Source: Cylicocyclus nassatus
Taxonomy: Eukaryota; Nematoda; Chromadorea; Rhabditida; Strongylidae
Assembly: GCA_958299035.1 (NCBI GenBank)
Contig: CATQJL010000001.1
Coordinates: forward strand, 30,726,228 to 30,790,227
DNA: 64,000 nt
Direction of reading: 5' to 3'
The stretch's first letter is position 1. Every line of letters begins with the position of its first letter. The position numbers and the translations under genes are program-made. Below the pieces are notes generated by a model. That model saw only the letters and a program-made list of their open reading frames with translations. It did not search any database and was not told where the DNA came from. Below, in pieces: positions 24,201 to 33,631 of this stretch.

Positions 24201-27200
24201 CTCGCTGATGAACTCGTCCAAATTCCGAAACCTTTGCAGATTTCTAATGCAGTCAAAACGAAGATTTGCGAGACTATTCTGGATGCTGTCAAGTTCGTCG
24301 AAGCGCAAGATATACAGGTCTAATCTGAATGTTTTCTTTCTCTCTGTAATCGATAAAGACATCATTTCAGTCTCTATCTGCAAGTAATTTTACCTCCACA
24401 ACCCCAGCACTTCCATTAGCAGAGGAAGTGTTCAATCCAGCAGAATTTGGTGCAAGTTTGTGTGAGGTGAGAGTTTCTAAGACAATCGAACGATCAGTAG
24501 ACCAGTTGTAAATTATTGCTTCAGCTGGAAAAAATTGGACCAGATACAGAACCCGAGGTTGAAACTACTGACAGTGCCCCCAGCCCATGGGATGCCAACT
24601 TGGACGTCGTCTATCCGCCAAGATTCAGTGATGAGGTTAATATAACTCTTATACGGAATCTAAACCATCAACATTATCAAAAAAATGTTATTTCCGTTCA
24701 GGAGGTAGTGTTCGGTGTAGATGGTGGAGTACTGTACAATGGCATAGCCGCTGAGAACGTTGATTTTCCAACACTTCTCAATGTCAGCGTACTCAGGGAG
24801 AAGGTAAGGATTGAAACTTTTGTTTTCTGTAAACTATCGGCTTTTTGCAGATGGTTGGAATTCTGCTATCCGATTCTATTCCAAACACCCTATTCTCACA
24901 TATTTTTACAAATGGCATGGGCAATGTCCATCACAGGTAAATTTATTTTGATGATCTTCCTAAGCCTTGTGAGTTTTACAGTGTCAAAAAGCGTTGTTGA
25001 AATTTATTTGGTCAACAAATTTTCATGTTCTAAAATTCAAAAATTTGAAAATCATCTTTGCTCACTTCCTGCCAGAAAGGCCCAACAGATTTTTTTTTTG
25101 AACTTCGCATCAAACAGTTCATCCTTAGAATTTACGTGTTGTGGTATTCAGTTTGAGAAAATTGATTGTACTCATTTCTGCCAAAAAGAAAAAATTCGAA
25201 GCTTTGGAAACTTTTGATTCATTGATTCAAATTACTAAGTTATGGTATCATGATTTCATAAGCTACTTATTTACTGACAGAATTTTTTTTCAGATTCGAG
25301 CCACGGCACCTTCCGAAAGCGGTGCGAAAACTCGCAAACATGATGTGCTCCAAATGTTACCTTGACATAACGGCTAATCTCACTGAGTTCGAAAAACTAT
25401 TTTTCCTGGATTTTGCTGGGGCTATAAATTGAAACGCTTCCAGACAGCCCCGAGTCGAAATCGATGCCAAGCAGGGTGCTCGAGTAGAATTGGCCGGAAA
25501 TATTTTGATTCAATTCCGAGGAAGAGAGGATTTGCATAATCTGATCTATGCCAGTACGAAACTGCATGTTACGGTAAGGTTAACCTTCAAATTTTTAACA
25601 AAGCGCTTCTTTGAAATAAACCGCCATTGAAAAAAAAGCGCGCTCCAAACTAATAGTGCATTAGCCGTTGCAGAGAATTTATTCGAGGAGCGGGGGGGGG
25701 GCATTTTTTAGTTAGAAATATTGGGCTCTACACACGAAAAAAATCATTAAAGTTTTCCAAATTCACACGCTTATAAGCTTACGCTAAAAATTCTGTCTAA
25801 GGTTCTTTGGCGTCAAAATTTGATGTGTATAAGTTGTTCAAGATGTTTTCAGAAAATAACAATTGAAAACAGCTTGATTGCAATTTTTCTTTCCTTTCCC
25901 CTCCATTCTCTTCGCTCTATTTCGTCAAAGCAAGAATAAAGTTTGTTCTAGCAAGTGCTTCGCAGCGTCCAGGTCAAATCCAAGCTCCTCTGACTACTAC
26001 TAGCCTGAAATATAGGGCCCCAGGAGAGGGGCATCTGCGCTTGTCCGGTCCTCCAGCAATGTCTCTGAATGGAAAAAAATAGACCTCGAGCCCGCGAATT
26101 TGCCGTCAAGCTACACCCACCCTATCAAGCTCTGTCCTCCCAACTACTAAAACTCGTCTGTGTTTTCAGTATAGGGCTACTAAGATGGGGCTTTTGAGGA
26201 CTCTGCACATTTTGCACTTCCTAACCATAATCAATACTATGGAGAGGCCCCAAAACGTTAAAAAATGGAAGGTGAAATTTTGGGTTGACGATGTCTAAAG
26301 ACTTGATATTCTGAAGTGGCGCAAGGAATTGTTTTTGAGATATCTGTTGTCATCGCAATGCGGCTGCCGTTTATAATGTTTGTTTGTGACGTGATTCATT
26401 TGCGCGAGATCTTCTGGGCAAAAGAAGCCCTTAGATAAAGCACCAGTGTTCAACACACCCGATACTAGTCGACCGCAGGTAGTGAGTACAGAAAACACCG
26501 ATAGAAGATAACAACACAACAATGAGCGTACTGCATCCGAAAACAAGTGCTGGTGACTCACCTCAGAAAAATTTGCTCTGATGAGGGCAGAAGGTTTTGA
26601 AACAGCAAGTGACTGCCTAAAGATGCTGATGTCGTTGAAAATTTGGGCAGTATTTTTGAAGCTGTCTATGTGATATTTTTGCCATATTGTTGCCAGAGTA
26701 GATCCCTTTTCTAAATGAAACAAGCTATTTTTCTTTTCATAGCAAACTTAGAGCACTATTTGATAGAGCGAAGCAAACTGTCTGAAATAAATACCAAAAA
26801 TCCACCCAAGTCGTAACAGTCGAGGAGTTGGAGCCAAAATTTTAAATTTAAAAAATTTAAATTTTTTCGGTTATTCTAAAAATCGGATCTTCTTCATGGC
26901 CTACGGATTCAACTTGGTCACCTTACAGTGACACATACATAGCGGTATTCAAAGATGCATTTGCTGGATTTTTCCAGGGCCCAAATAAGAAAATTAAAAG
27001 CTCGAAAAAGCAAAAATGTCACTTTGTTCGGGTGTTCTACGTTAAACTTGGTATGTCACGATTACCAGCGCACCCATGAAGGTTTATTTTCAAGGTTGAG
27101 CTTGCTAAGGCTTATCCAATCCATATGTGGGAGGAACTGGGGCGGATTTTGCTATTTTTGACTTTCTTTTCTATGCATTTTTATGCTCGGAAGAAACAAA

Positions 27201-29109
27201 GAAATATATTTTTGAAAACTTCTATTGTCTGCTGTACCATGACCAAGTTGGAGGTCCATAGGAATTTTCTGAGAGGAAATCCGATTTTTAAGGTAGTTAA
27301 AAAATCTTGATTTTTTGGATGGACCTTTTGTGGCTATTTCGTAGCTCTTGCTTCGCTTTGTCGAATGATACTCCAAGTCTGCTAGGAAAACAAATTGCTT
27401 GATTTATGCGAAAAAGGAATTTGTTTATGAAACAACCTAATACAAATGTGAAGCACACAACCAATAACCTGCTCAGACGAATCACCGGAACTTCCGCAGG
27501 GCAAGCCAAATTTGCAGGAGTTCCGCAGGACTTTGTTCACTATTGCAAAAAATGAAAACGTTGAAAATCGGCAGTTCCGCGGGATTTTCATGCCAAAGCG
27601 GTTGAAAACCGGAACTTCCGCAGAACCTTCTTCAAAATCCTGCGGAAATTCCGAAAAATGCCAGAGGTTCAGCAGCACTTTGGCCTGCCCAGAACTTCCG
27701 CAGGACTTTGAATCTGTTCCCTCGTGTTGCCTCGCCAACAACTGGAGTGCATTATCGAAAATGTCAGCCGTAGTGTAGAGGATAGTGGGTCTCATAGTCA
27801 CTAGAGTGAGGTTCAAATCTCGCTCCGGTGTTCTCTTTTGCCGTTGTGGTTGGCATTCTTCGGAACTTCCGCAGGACCTCATTTCGGAACTTCCGCAGCA
27901 CGTTTACGGAACTTCCGCAGGTGACCCGGCGGAACTTCGGCAAGCGATCTGCGGAAGTTCCGGTCATTGTGGATAGTATTTTCGAATGTTCCCGGTATTA
28001 GAAAACTTGACAAATCCGCATTTCTAAACACTTTTAACTCTTTCCAGTAGTCGCTTAACGGATAATAAACATATTTAAGAACAGCATCAGGTCAAGTGCG
28101 ATGATATAGAGTTTGTTAGGACTAACCTCATCAGTTTTGACCATGTCCCTTGAATTGTGTTGGTGCTCATGATCGTTTCTTTACTCACATTTGAGTAACT
28201 TACCGAACACCGAAGGTTATTGGTTTTGGTTTGATAGTATGGGGAAGCATATAGGAACATAAAATCTATGTAAAATGGAGATTATTTACTATCTGGTAGT
28301 GCTTACACTCTCTAGCAGGATGTCTATCTCAGCATCAACATTTCAGCTGAAACCAACAGTTCGACATTCACGTCTCTACGCTGATGTAGCGCTCACTCAA
28401 GTCGACGTAAAAGTCTTCGATGTGGGTTTACGGAAATTATACTTCCTTTAAGTATATGGCAAATAACAAAAACAACACTTCAGCTGGCTGTTGGCGGTGT
28501 ACTGGCCAGACCAATTGAGAAGATTGTCTCCTTGATAGTGCCAAGAGTGTTGTGGCCACAGGTCAAGAAGCGATTGCGATTTGCACTGAATAAACGAGGT
28601 ATTTTTTCCATTTAGGTCATCTTATTACCCCTCCAACGACTAAGGACAAATCAAAATAAAAAATCGGTAAAAGTTTGGACCCGGGATTCAATGAATTTGC
28701 CTTTATGATTTTTCTCAATTATTTACTTCTAACTTTTCTGATTTTTTCTTGATTTTTCATAGATAAAACCCAATTTTTTCCATTTATCCAAATCACTTCC
28801 CCCCCCCCAGTGAAATCGATATTTGCAGTTTACGTTTTTTGGACGGTGTTGACAACTGTCTAGAACATAGTGCAAAAACCTTGAAGCTGTTTATCGTGCT
28901 ATAAAAGCTGTTTTCTATTTTCAGGCATCCAACTACCCGTAATGTGTGGTGTCGAGCTACAGGACTTGGACCTTTCATACATTGACCATGCAATGGTTGT
29001 CAACACCAATTTCATATTTGATTTGCCATTGTTTGTGAGGAAGTTCAAAATTTATCTCGTCAAAAAAGCACAGCTGTCGAAAAGCATCCCTACTTATGTT
29101 GAACTGTGA
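21243..29109 (+). CDS. Secreted BPI/LBP/PLTP/CETP-family lipid-binding protein, 15 exons
   Basis: Exons: 21243-21399, 21453-21593, 21664-21741, 23175-23263, 23390-23486, 24199-24317, 24371-24466, 24525-24635, 24702-24803, 24851-24936, 25294-25386, 25444-25573, 28347-28421, 28484-28598, 28925-29109. They total 1674 bases, one frame, about 557 residues plus stop. A signal peptide (VWVALLLFYQYSQISYAQ) is followed by NQNAVDYLSDLASDAF and MHIPDIKISAAEITKI, the usual BPI N-terminus, then strands such as IVELHNFTIDLEL and VPHCETTHSDVKI. The second half begins VVFGVDGGVLYNG and has MVGILLSDSIPNTLFSHIF and RVEIDAKQGARVELAGNI, the BPI C-terminal domain. The end has LPVMCGVELQDLDLSYID. Six or so N-glycosylation sequons fit secretion. 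The family binds lipids or lipopolysaccharide; the ligand here is unknown. Starting at Met 21273 would also give a good signal peptide. Weak points are donors GTTTTC (exon 5) and GTTCGA (exon 11). Confidence 0.9.
22229..22274. repeat. Perfect 21-base palindrome with a 4-base loop, in BPI intron 3
   Basis: GCGCATGATGTTCTATGCGG (with one further G) is followed by ACCA and then its exact inverse. Weaker complementarity extends to AATTTGTA/TTGCAAAATT outside. It may be the tip of a MITE. It lies in the 1.4-kb intron between exons 3 and 4 of the BPI-type gene. Confidence 0.85.
22733..22989 (-). pseudogene. Possible small heat-shock protein fragment, antisense within BPI intron 3
   Basis: A minus-strand frame (22989 down to about 22840) contains NIGNRDETHVHFKIDIREFLP, the shape of the first strands of an alpha-crystallin domain (FKIDIREFLP is close to the usual FxxxLDVxxFxPE). 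After a possible 55-base intron the next block reads DVKIRTLSF and then meets a stop. No upstream start exon or downstream domain was found. It would be a broken or partial copy nested in the host intron. The match rests on about 20 residues, so this is tentative. Confidence 0.3.
26695..27440. mobile_element. Decayed mariner-type element with inverted arms
   Basis: The right end, read inward, is TTAGGTTGTTTCATAAACAA with TA at 27441-27442. The left arm (about 26695-26810) and right arm (about 27330-27440) are diverged inverse copies sharing GAGCGAAGCAA/CGAAGCAAGAGC and CCACAAAAGGTCCATCC-like blocks. The left terminus has lost the TTAGGTTG core. No transposase was read. Confidence 0.55.
27485..27965. 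repeat. Cluster of about eleven CGGAACTTCCGCAGG motifs
   Basis: Copies, exact or near exact, lie near 27486, 27516, 27569, 27611, 27641 (inverse), 27699, 27860, 27884, 27907, 27930 and 27950 (inverse). The core CGGAACTTCCG is itself an 11-base palindrome. Spacing is irregular (about 25 to 160 bases), so this is not a simple tandem array. Related single copies occur 3' of LEA-like genes two and three (near 49400 and 57222). Confidence 0.85.
27768..27832 (+). other. tRNA-like sequence (possible Pol III promoter remnant)
   Basis: GTAGTGTAGAGGATAGTGGG resembles an A box with D-arm, and GGTTCAAATCTCGCTCC about 35 bases on resembles a B box with T-arm. Stem pairing is imperfect and acceptor ends do not match, so this is not a functional tRNA. 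It sits inside the CGGAACTTCCG cluster, suggesting a tRNA-derived SINE piece. Confidence 0.35.
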
Positions 29110-29420
29110 AGGAATTGTTATCGTGTGAAATGAAGAGTTCTACAATCGAAAACTGTCACAGTTTTAGGACGAATTTTTTCGGAAAATGAGAAAAAATAGA
29201 TTGGAATTATAATTTGTGCACTTCTTAGACCTCACTATTGCCGTATACAGACATCTATGTATACTATGAAGGTTCGCTGTTGACTAATTTCTTCTAATTT
29301 TTCAGTTTTAAAAATTCGAAAGGCTTTTACAGGTTGATTATGATCATCGACACTGTAGATCAGTAGTGTTTATCGAATTTGAAAGAACTTCCAAATTTTG
29401 TAGCCAAAAAAATTGAGGGT
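29110..29420. other. 3' region of the BPI gene
   Basis: AT-rich and without open coding frames. No AATAAA follows closely; the nearest clear one is at about 29985, beyond an inserted MITE, so the transcript end is unresolved. Confidence 0.4.
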
Positions 29421-29783
29421 GTACTGATGTAACCTTCCAGAGTATCACACAGACCGGAGAAGGGGGGGGGGGAGCCTCCGAGATTGGGTGCGGAATTTTT
29501 GTAACTTGCTTACATGAGTTATAAAAATAATTTTTGAAACTTACTTACATGAGTTATAAAAATGTGCAACTGACTTTTTCATAGTTGTAAGTGATGGTAT
29601 AATCACTTTTTAAAATTTTTAAAAACTCAATTAAGCCTCATAAAAAAATTTTTCGTACCCGCGAAAATTTTTGCAAGCATACCAAAAAGTTTTTCGGAGT
29701 GCTTGGCTAACGCCACGCACCTTCATCGGAAAATTTTTTTAATCGCACCTCCCCTCCGAACGGAAACTCTGGGTACGTCACTG
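29421..29783. mobile_element. Diverged hAT-type MITE, second copy
   Basis: The right end inverse reads CAGTGACGTACCCAGAGTTT. The left end is a decayed form (CTGATGTAACCTTCCAGAGT). The interior shares GGCTAACGCCACGCACCTTC and the AAATTTTTGCAAGCATACC-type block with the copy at 17251-17565. Greater divergence suggests an older insertion. Confidence 0.65.
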
Positions 29784-30779
29784 ATGCATACGCATATTTT
29801 TATGGATCTTCAGTGTTACTATTATGAACCTCAGCACAGACTGTATGTACTGGTTAAATTCAGCCTGTAACATAGAGTATAAGGAGACTTTGGAATTGTA
29901 AACAACTGTAGATTTCAGTGACAACATGAATGCATGAATAATTCTTTTGATAAATCGTTTGATAAATATATGAATCGTAAAATTAATAAATCGTGTGTCT
30001 GCTATGATATGTCTGCTTGCAGAAATAGCATGGATTTTTAACCAGGCAGAAAATATCAGTTTCTAATCTTTTTGTTAAGGGCATGCATATATTTAGAATA
30101 AAATGTTCAAGATAGCACGTTGTTGATAGATTAGAATACCTCTTAGTGTTGGAATTCCCTCACGGATTTTGTTTTTTGATCAATATACTTATCGTAAAAC
30201 TCTACAACGCGTTGTTCAAGTAGTACGATCTTCTGTTGTTAGAGGAACCTACAGCAGACTATAGCAAATCAAAGAACCAGCGAACACAAAAGATCATTGA
30301 GTCTGCAAGAAAATCGTCCATAAATCATTGTTACTTCAGAATTTATTGAAGAGTATTTTGGTTAACACACATGCATAGTGCAAATTAGCTAATCGTCAAC
30401 AGGACTGGCACTGTCATTGTGGGCACGTCTGCTGTAAATGACGAGCGATTGAAGGTCACTAAGTGATGAGTTGTGACAGCTAATCGTCCATGCACTATGA
30501 TCGGTTGGTCAACAACGAAGAATTGCCAGTTTGCTGCAAGTCTTCTGTGTTAAGGAAAGATCAATCATGAACAGATTTTCACTCTATGTCATTTTCCATT
30601 ATTTCCAAGATTCCCTCGCACACGTAGTCGCGTACCTGGAATGGAAAAAAAAGATGGAAATCGACGCGATTCCTCAAGCATCGTTTTTTTTCTATGTTCA
30701 TTTATTTATTTATTATAATGCGTAGGAAAGTCCCTATGGAAAACAAGAACAAAAAACAAAAATAAAAACAAAAAACGCA
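29784..30779. other. No feature recognised
   Basis: AT-rich intergenic DNA with a TTGTTTAC-type octamer (inverse) near 29898 and AATAAA near 29985. The open frame at 30531-30725 has no motif and lacks splice context. Confidence 0.3.
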
Positions 30780-31300
30780 GGAACGTGAAACAATAACATC
30801 AAACTTCTTCATACGATTGCAAATAGCTTTGTAGAATATGTTTAAAAGTAGAAAGTTTCACCGCGAATGCCCGATCTCTTACAAGCCTATCGACACCATG
30901 TGAGACCCGACATGAGAAAAAAATTCTCTCACAGCAAGCCTACATCCAGGAATAATAAGCTTCCTCGAACTCCTCTAGTAGTAGAGGGCTTAGTATCAGA
31001 ATAGGCGCTTCTATTAAGGCCTATTGACCAAAGATTATTTTATGGGCCATTATTAGATCAAACTTTCGTCTTCTGCACGCAAGAGTAGGTGATCCCAAGT
31101 TTCTATAACGCGTAACACTGTTTGGAATCTGATCGTGTAGGAACCCAACAGTTTTAATCATAAGCTTATGCGTGCAGCTATTTTGTATTTCCCCCAGATA
31201 TCGAACAGTTTTGCGCTTTGAAGGGCTATATATAACAGTTACATACTCATGCATAAGCCTTATGAAAGTTATACAGGCTTTCAAAAGGACAACAAAGTCC
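30780..31300 (-). mobile_element. Degenerate non-LTR retrotransposon, 3' end of the reverse transcriptase ORF
   Basis: The minus-strand frame 31284-31021 reads LMHEYVTVIYSPSKRKTV, then LGEIQNSCTHKL and SPTLACRRRKFDLIMAHKI. This is the C-terminal pattern of CR1/Jockey-type LINE polyproteins (…EYas.vwsP.....i..iE..Qr.ftrkl...LglpsLe.RR...Dli..yKi). It stops at 31021. After that stop, 31000-30800 continues in the typical way (SHGVDRLVRDRAFAVKLSTF then HILQSYLQSY) in broken frames. It may be the other end of the family at 1-1143, but no sequence overlap is available to test this. Confidence 0.75.
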
Positions 31301-31740
31301 AGAGTAAATGCTACATTTCATTTTGAGTTTCTTTTTTCGTGACTCTCCTCACAATGAGTGTAATGAGGGTTAGATACATTCGTAACTTTTGGCTTCAGAT
31401 GTGTTCCAAAACCAGGTGAGACCAGTTTCTCCTATAGAAAAAGCTGTGTTAAACGTATTTTACAAGGTGACTGACTGGTGGATCATAGTGCAGCAGAATC
31501 CTGAATGTCAAGCTTGATTTGCTAAAAGCGGGGGTGCATGAATGCAGAAAATTCCAAAATTTGCAGGTTTTCAACTGAGGAAATCGAGAATATTGTTATA
31601 TGCGTTGTCAGTCAAGGCTCGCGAAAAAAATTGCTAGTTAAATTCCAATAATAAGCTCCAGCCATTCTGGAAAAGACACGCAGTCACATACTCTTCATGC
31701 AAGAACTTCGCTCTGTTTACTGTTGTTTGTTTCTGCAAAC

Positions 31741-31875
31741 TCAAAAATCCGAAAAAATAGGGAGCTCAACAATGCCAAAAACACTGCAAAATTCTCTATT
31801 TGGACTTCGCTCAAATTCAGTTTGAACAGAAATACAAAAAGGAAGAAGCAACGCTGCTGCGAGCAGTCGGATCAT
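31741..31875 (-). CDS. Possible short secreted peptide (44 residues), low confidence
   Basis: Starting at the ATG at 31875 (minus), the frame begins MIRLLAAALLLPFCISVQTE, a strong signal-peptide pattern, followed by 24 residues with one cysteine (SPNREFCSVFGI). It ends at 31741. No family is recognised, and no splice partners or poly(A) signal were identified. A hydrophobic start can arise by chance in AT-rich DNA. Confidence 0.2.
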   Translation of the reverse strand: MIRLLAAALLLPFCISVQTEFERSPNREFCSVFGIVELPIFSDF

Positions 31876-32238
31876 CTCGTCAATTTTTATTTGCAATTTT
31901 TGATATGCACTCAGATATGACGGAATAAACAAAAGGATCGTCTTATTGACTTGACAATGAAAGAATTCTGAAATCCGCAAGGACCAAATGATAAAAGGCT
32001 GTCCACCGACATAAGTGAAAAGACACCAGAAAACGATAAGGTGCCATGAAAACCTGAAGGGAGTAAAGAAAGAAGCGCCCTAGGTACTATTTATGCCTTT
32101 TCTCTTCATCCACCCTAAATAGGGCCAAGAAGTGGATTTCCGTGTTAATTTCGCGAAAATGCACGAAATCCCAATGTTTACGAACTGTGTCGAGTATTAG
32201 AGCACAACACGCGCGCTAACTGACGGCTTGTAAGATTA
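31876..32238. other. No feature recognised
   Basis: Intergenic DNA with no coding frame or repeat that could be identified by eye. Confidence 0.3.
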
Positions 32239-33107
32239 CAGGGTGTTTGAAAATCGTGGCCTAAAGTACTTCCAATTCGAATTTTGACGCGCTTTTTGTT
32301 TTATTGTGCTCATCAGACCTAAATACCATAAATTCACTAAAATCAAGTTTCTTCGCGGTTTCTTTGATTTTTTATTAGATTGAAACACATCAGTATAGCT
32401 TTCCAAACCTCTTTCCTTAAAACGCTTGTTATAAAAAAGGAAACATAATTCGCAGGAAACTTGGTATAACTTCTGAAAGCCCTTTCCTTAAGGTTTCTTA
32501 GATATGCTTTTATTTCCGTAGAAGTAAGTTCTTTTTGAAATATCGTGCCTTGAAAGACAAGAAATCTACCTTCAGGAATTTTTCGTCAGAAAGTCCAGCA
32601 CCGAAATTTTTATATTTTATCTTCAAAACCTTTGCAAGCGTGCAAAATTTTTAAAAACAAAAGCGAAGGTCAGGGAGTCGTGCTACAAATACATGTTGAA
32701 GTAAGAGTTCCAAAACTTTTCAAAGTGAAAAATTTCAACGCGAACTGGTGCCGCTACTGTCTGCTGTGATTCAGTACGTATATAGAACAATCTACATTAG
32801 TAAGCTACTGAAGAACTTATGTTATATAAAGAAATAGTAGATTAAGTACTATTTGTAGCAAAAAAATCAAAAGCTGTTTTCCTTTCCGGCGTTGAAAAAA
32901 AAAGAACAAATCAGATAACGCACTCTTCCGCCTCTCCAAGGAAGCTGAAAAAATTGTTTACTTTCACATTTTTTGGGGTATCTTGAGGCAAAAAATATTT
33001 TTCTTTGTTGATTCAGTGGTTTCTAGGTTTGGCGAACACACTTAGCAGAAACCGAGTTAGCGTTCGCAGTTGAAGTGCTTAAGGACACGAACTTTTCAAA
33101 CACCCTG
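32239..33107. mobile_element. Tc1/mariner-like TIR element (CAGGGTGTTTGAAAA ends)
   Basis: The left end CAGGGTGTTTGAAAATCGTG and the right end (inverse CAGGGTGTTTGAAAAGTTCG) are flanked by TA at 32237-32238 and 33108-33109. The inverted repeat is about 30 bases with mismatches. The 869-base interior has no transposase frame. TACAGGGTG ends are typical of Tc1/mariner-related non-autonomous elements. A TTGTTTAC octamer lies within it near 32954. Confidence 0.75.
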
Positions 33108-33563
33108 TAGAACCTGCTTAATTCCAGTAATTTTTCCTTGTTTCTCTGTCTCTTAGATTTCCTGGGTATGTATCGTTGATAGTGCACATTTCTACAGATT
33201 TTTAGGCTAGAAAAGATTTTTCCGAGGAGTTAAGATGTCGTCGGTTTCCGCGCATAGTGCGCAAACTCACATATTATAATTATTTACAAATGACATGACA
33301 TCGCTTACACATCCCCAATTTCACGCAAGTGACGGTTCACTACCCAACTCTATCGACTATCAGATACAGAAAACAAGTTATCCTTCTCCGTTTTGTTACC
33401 CTCGAGGGCAGTCTAACTGACATCATGTTTGTTTATATGGGACAGTCACCCCGGGTTGATCGTTGAGCTGCGATCGATGCGTGAAATGGACCTTGTACCA
33501 ATTGCTTTTGTGTTTCTTTAGCCTAGTGAGCAGCTTCGGCAACTATCTGGTCGAAGAAGCGCT

Positions 33564-33631
33564 TTGTTTACACTAAGGTTGATGATTGAGGCTGTTGTGA
33601 GAATTTTGTTGACAGCTGATTACGTAAACAA
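33564..33631. promoter_or_regulatory. Pair of FOXO/DAF-16-type sites
   Basis: TTGTTTAC near 33564-33571 and its inverse GTAAACAA at 33624-33631, about 55 bases apart. The octamer is the DAF-16 family binding element; use here is inferred. More single sites upstream of the LEA cluster are at about 34796 and 38502. Confidence 0.4.

Larger units (their letters stand above)
25574..28346. other. Repeat-filled 2.8-kb intron 12 of the BPI gene
   Basis: This intron holds a G run at about 25691, an unexplained 142-codon minus-strand frame (26295-26723), a decayed inverted-repeat element (about 26695-27440) and the CGGAACTTCCG cluster (27485-27965). Flanking exons 12 and 13 join in phase 0 (…KLHVT then LKPTVRHSRLYADV…), so the intron appears spliced out cleanly despite its content. 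Confidence 0.7.

Noticed and set aside
26295..26723. 142-codon minus-strand frame in BPI intron 12
   Set aside because: No recognisable domain and no splice or poly(A) context; left unassigned.
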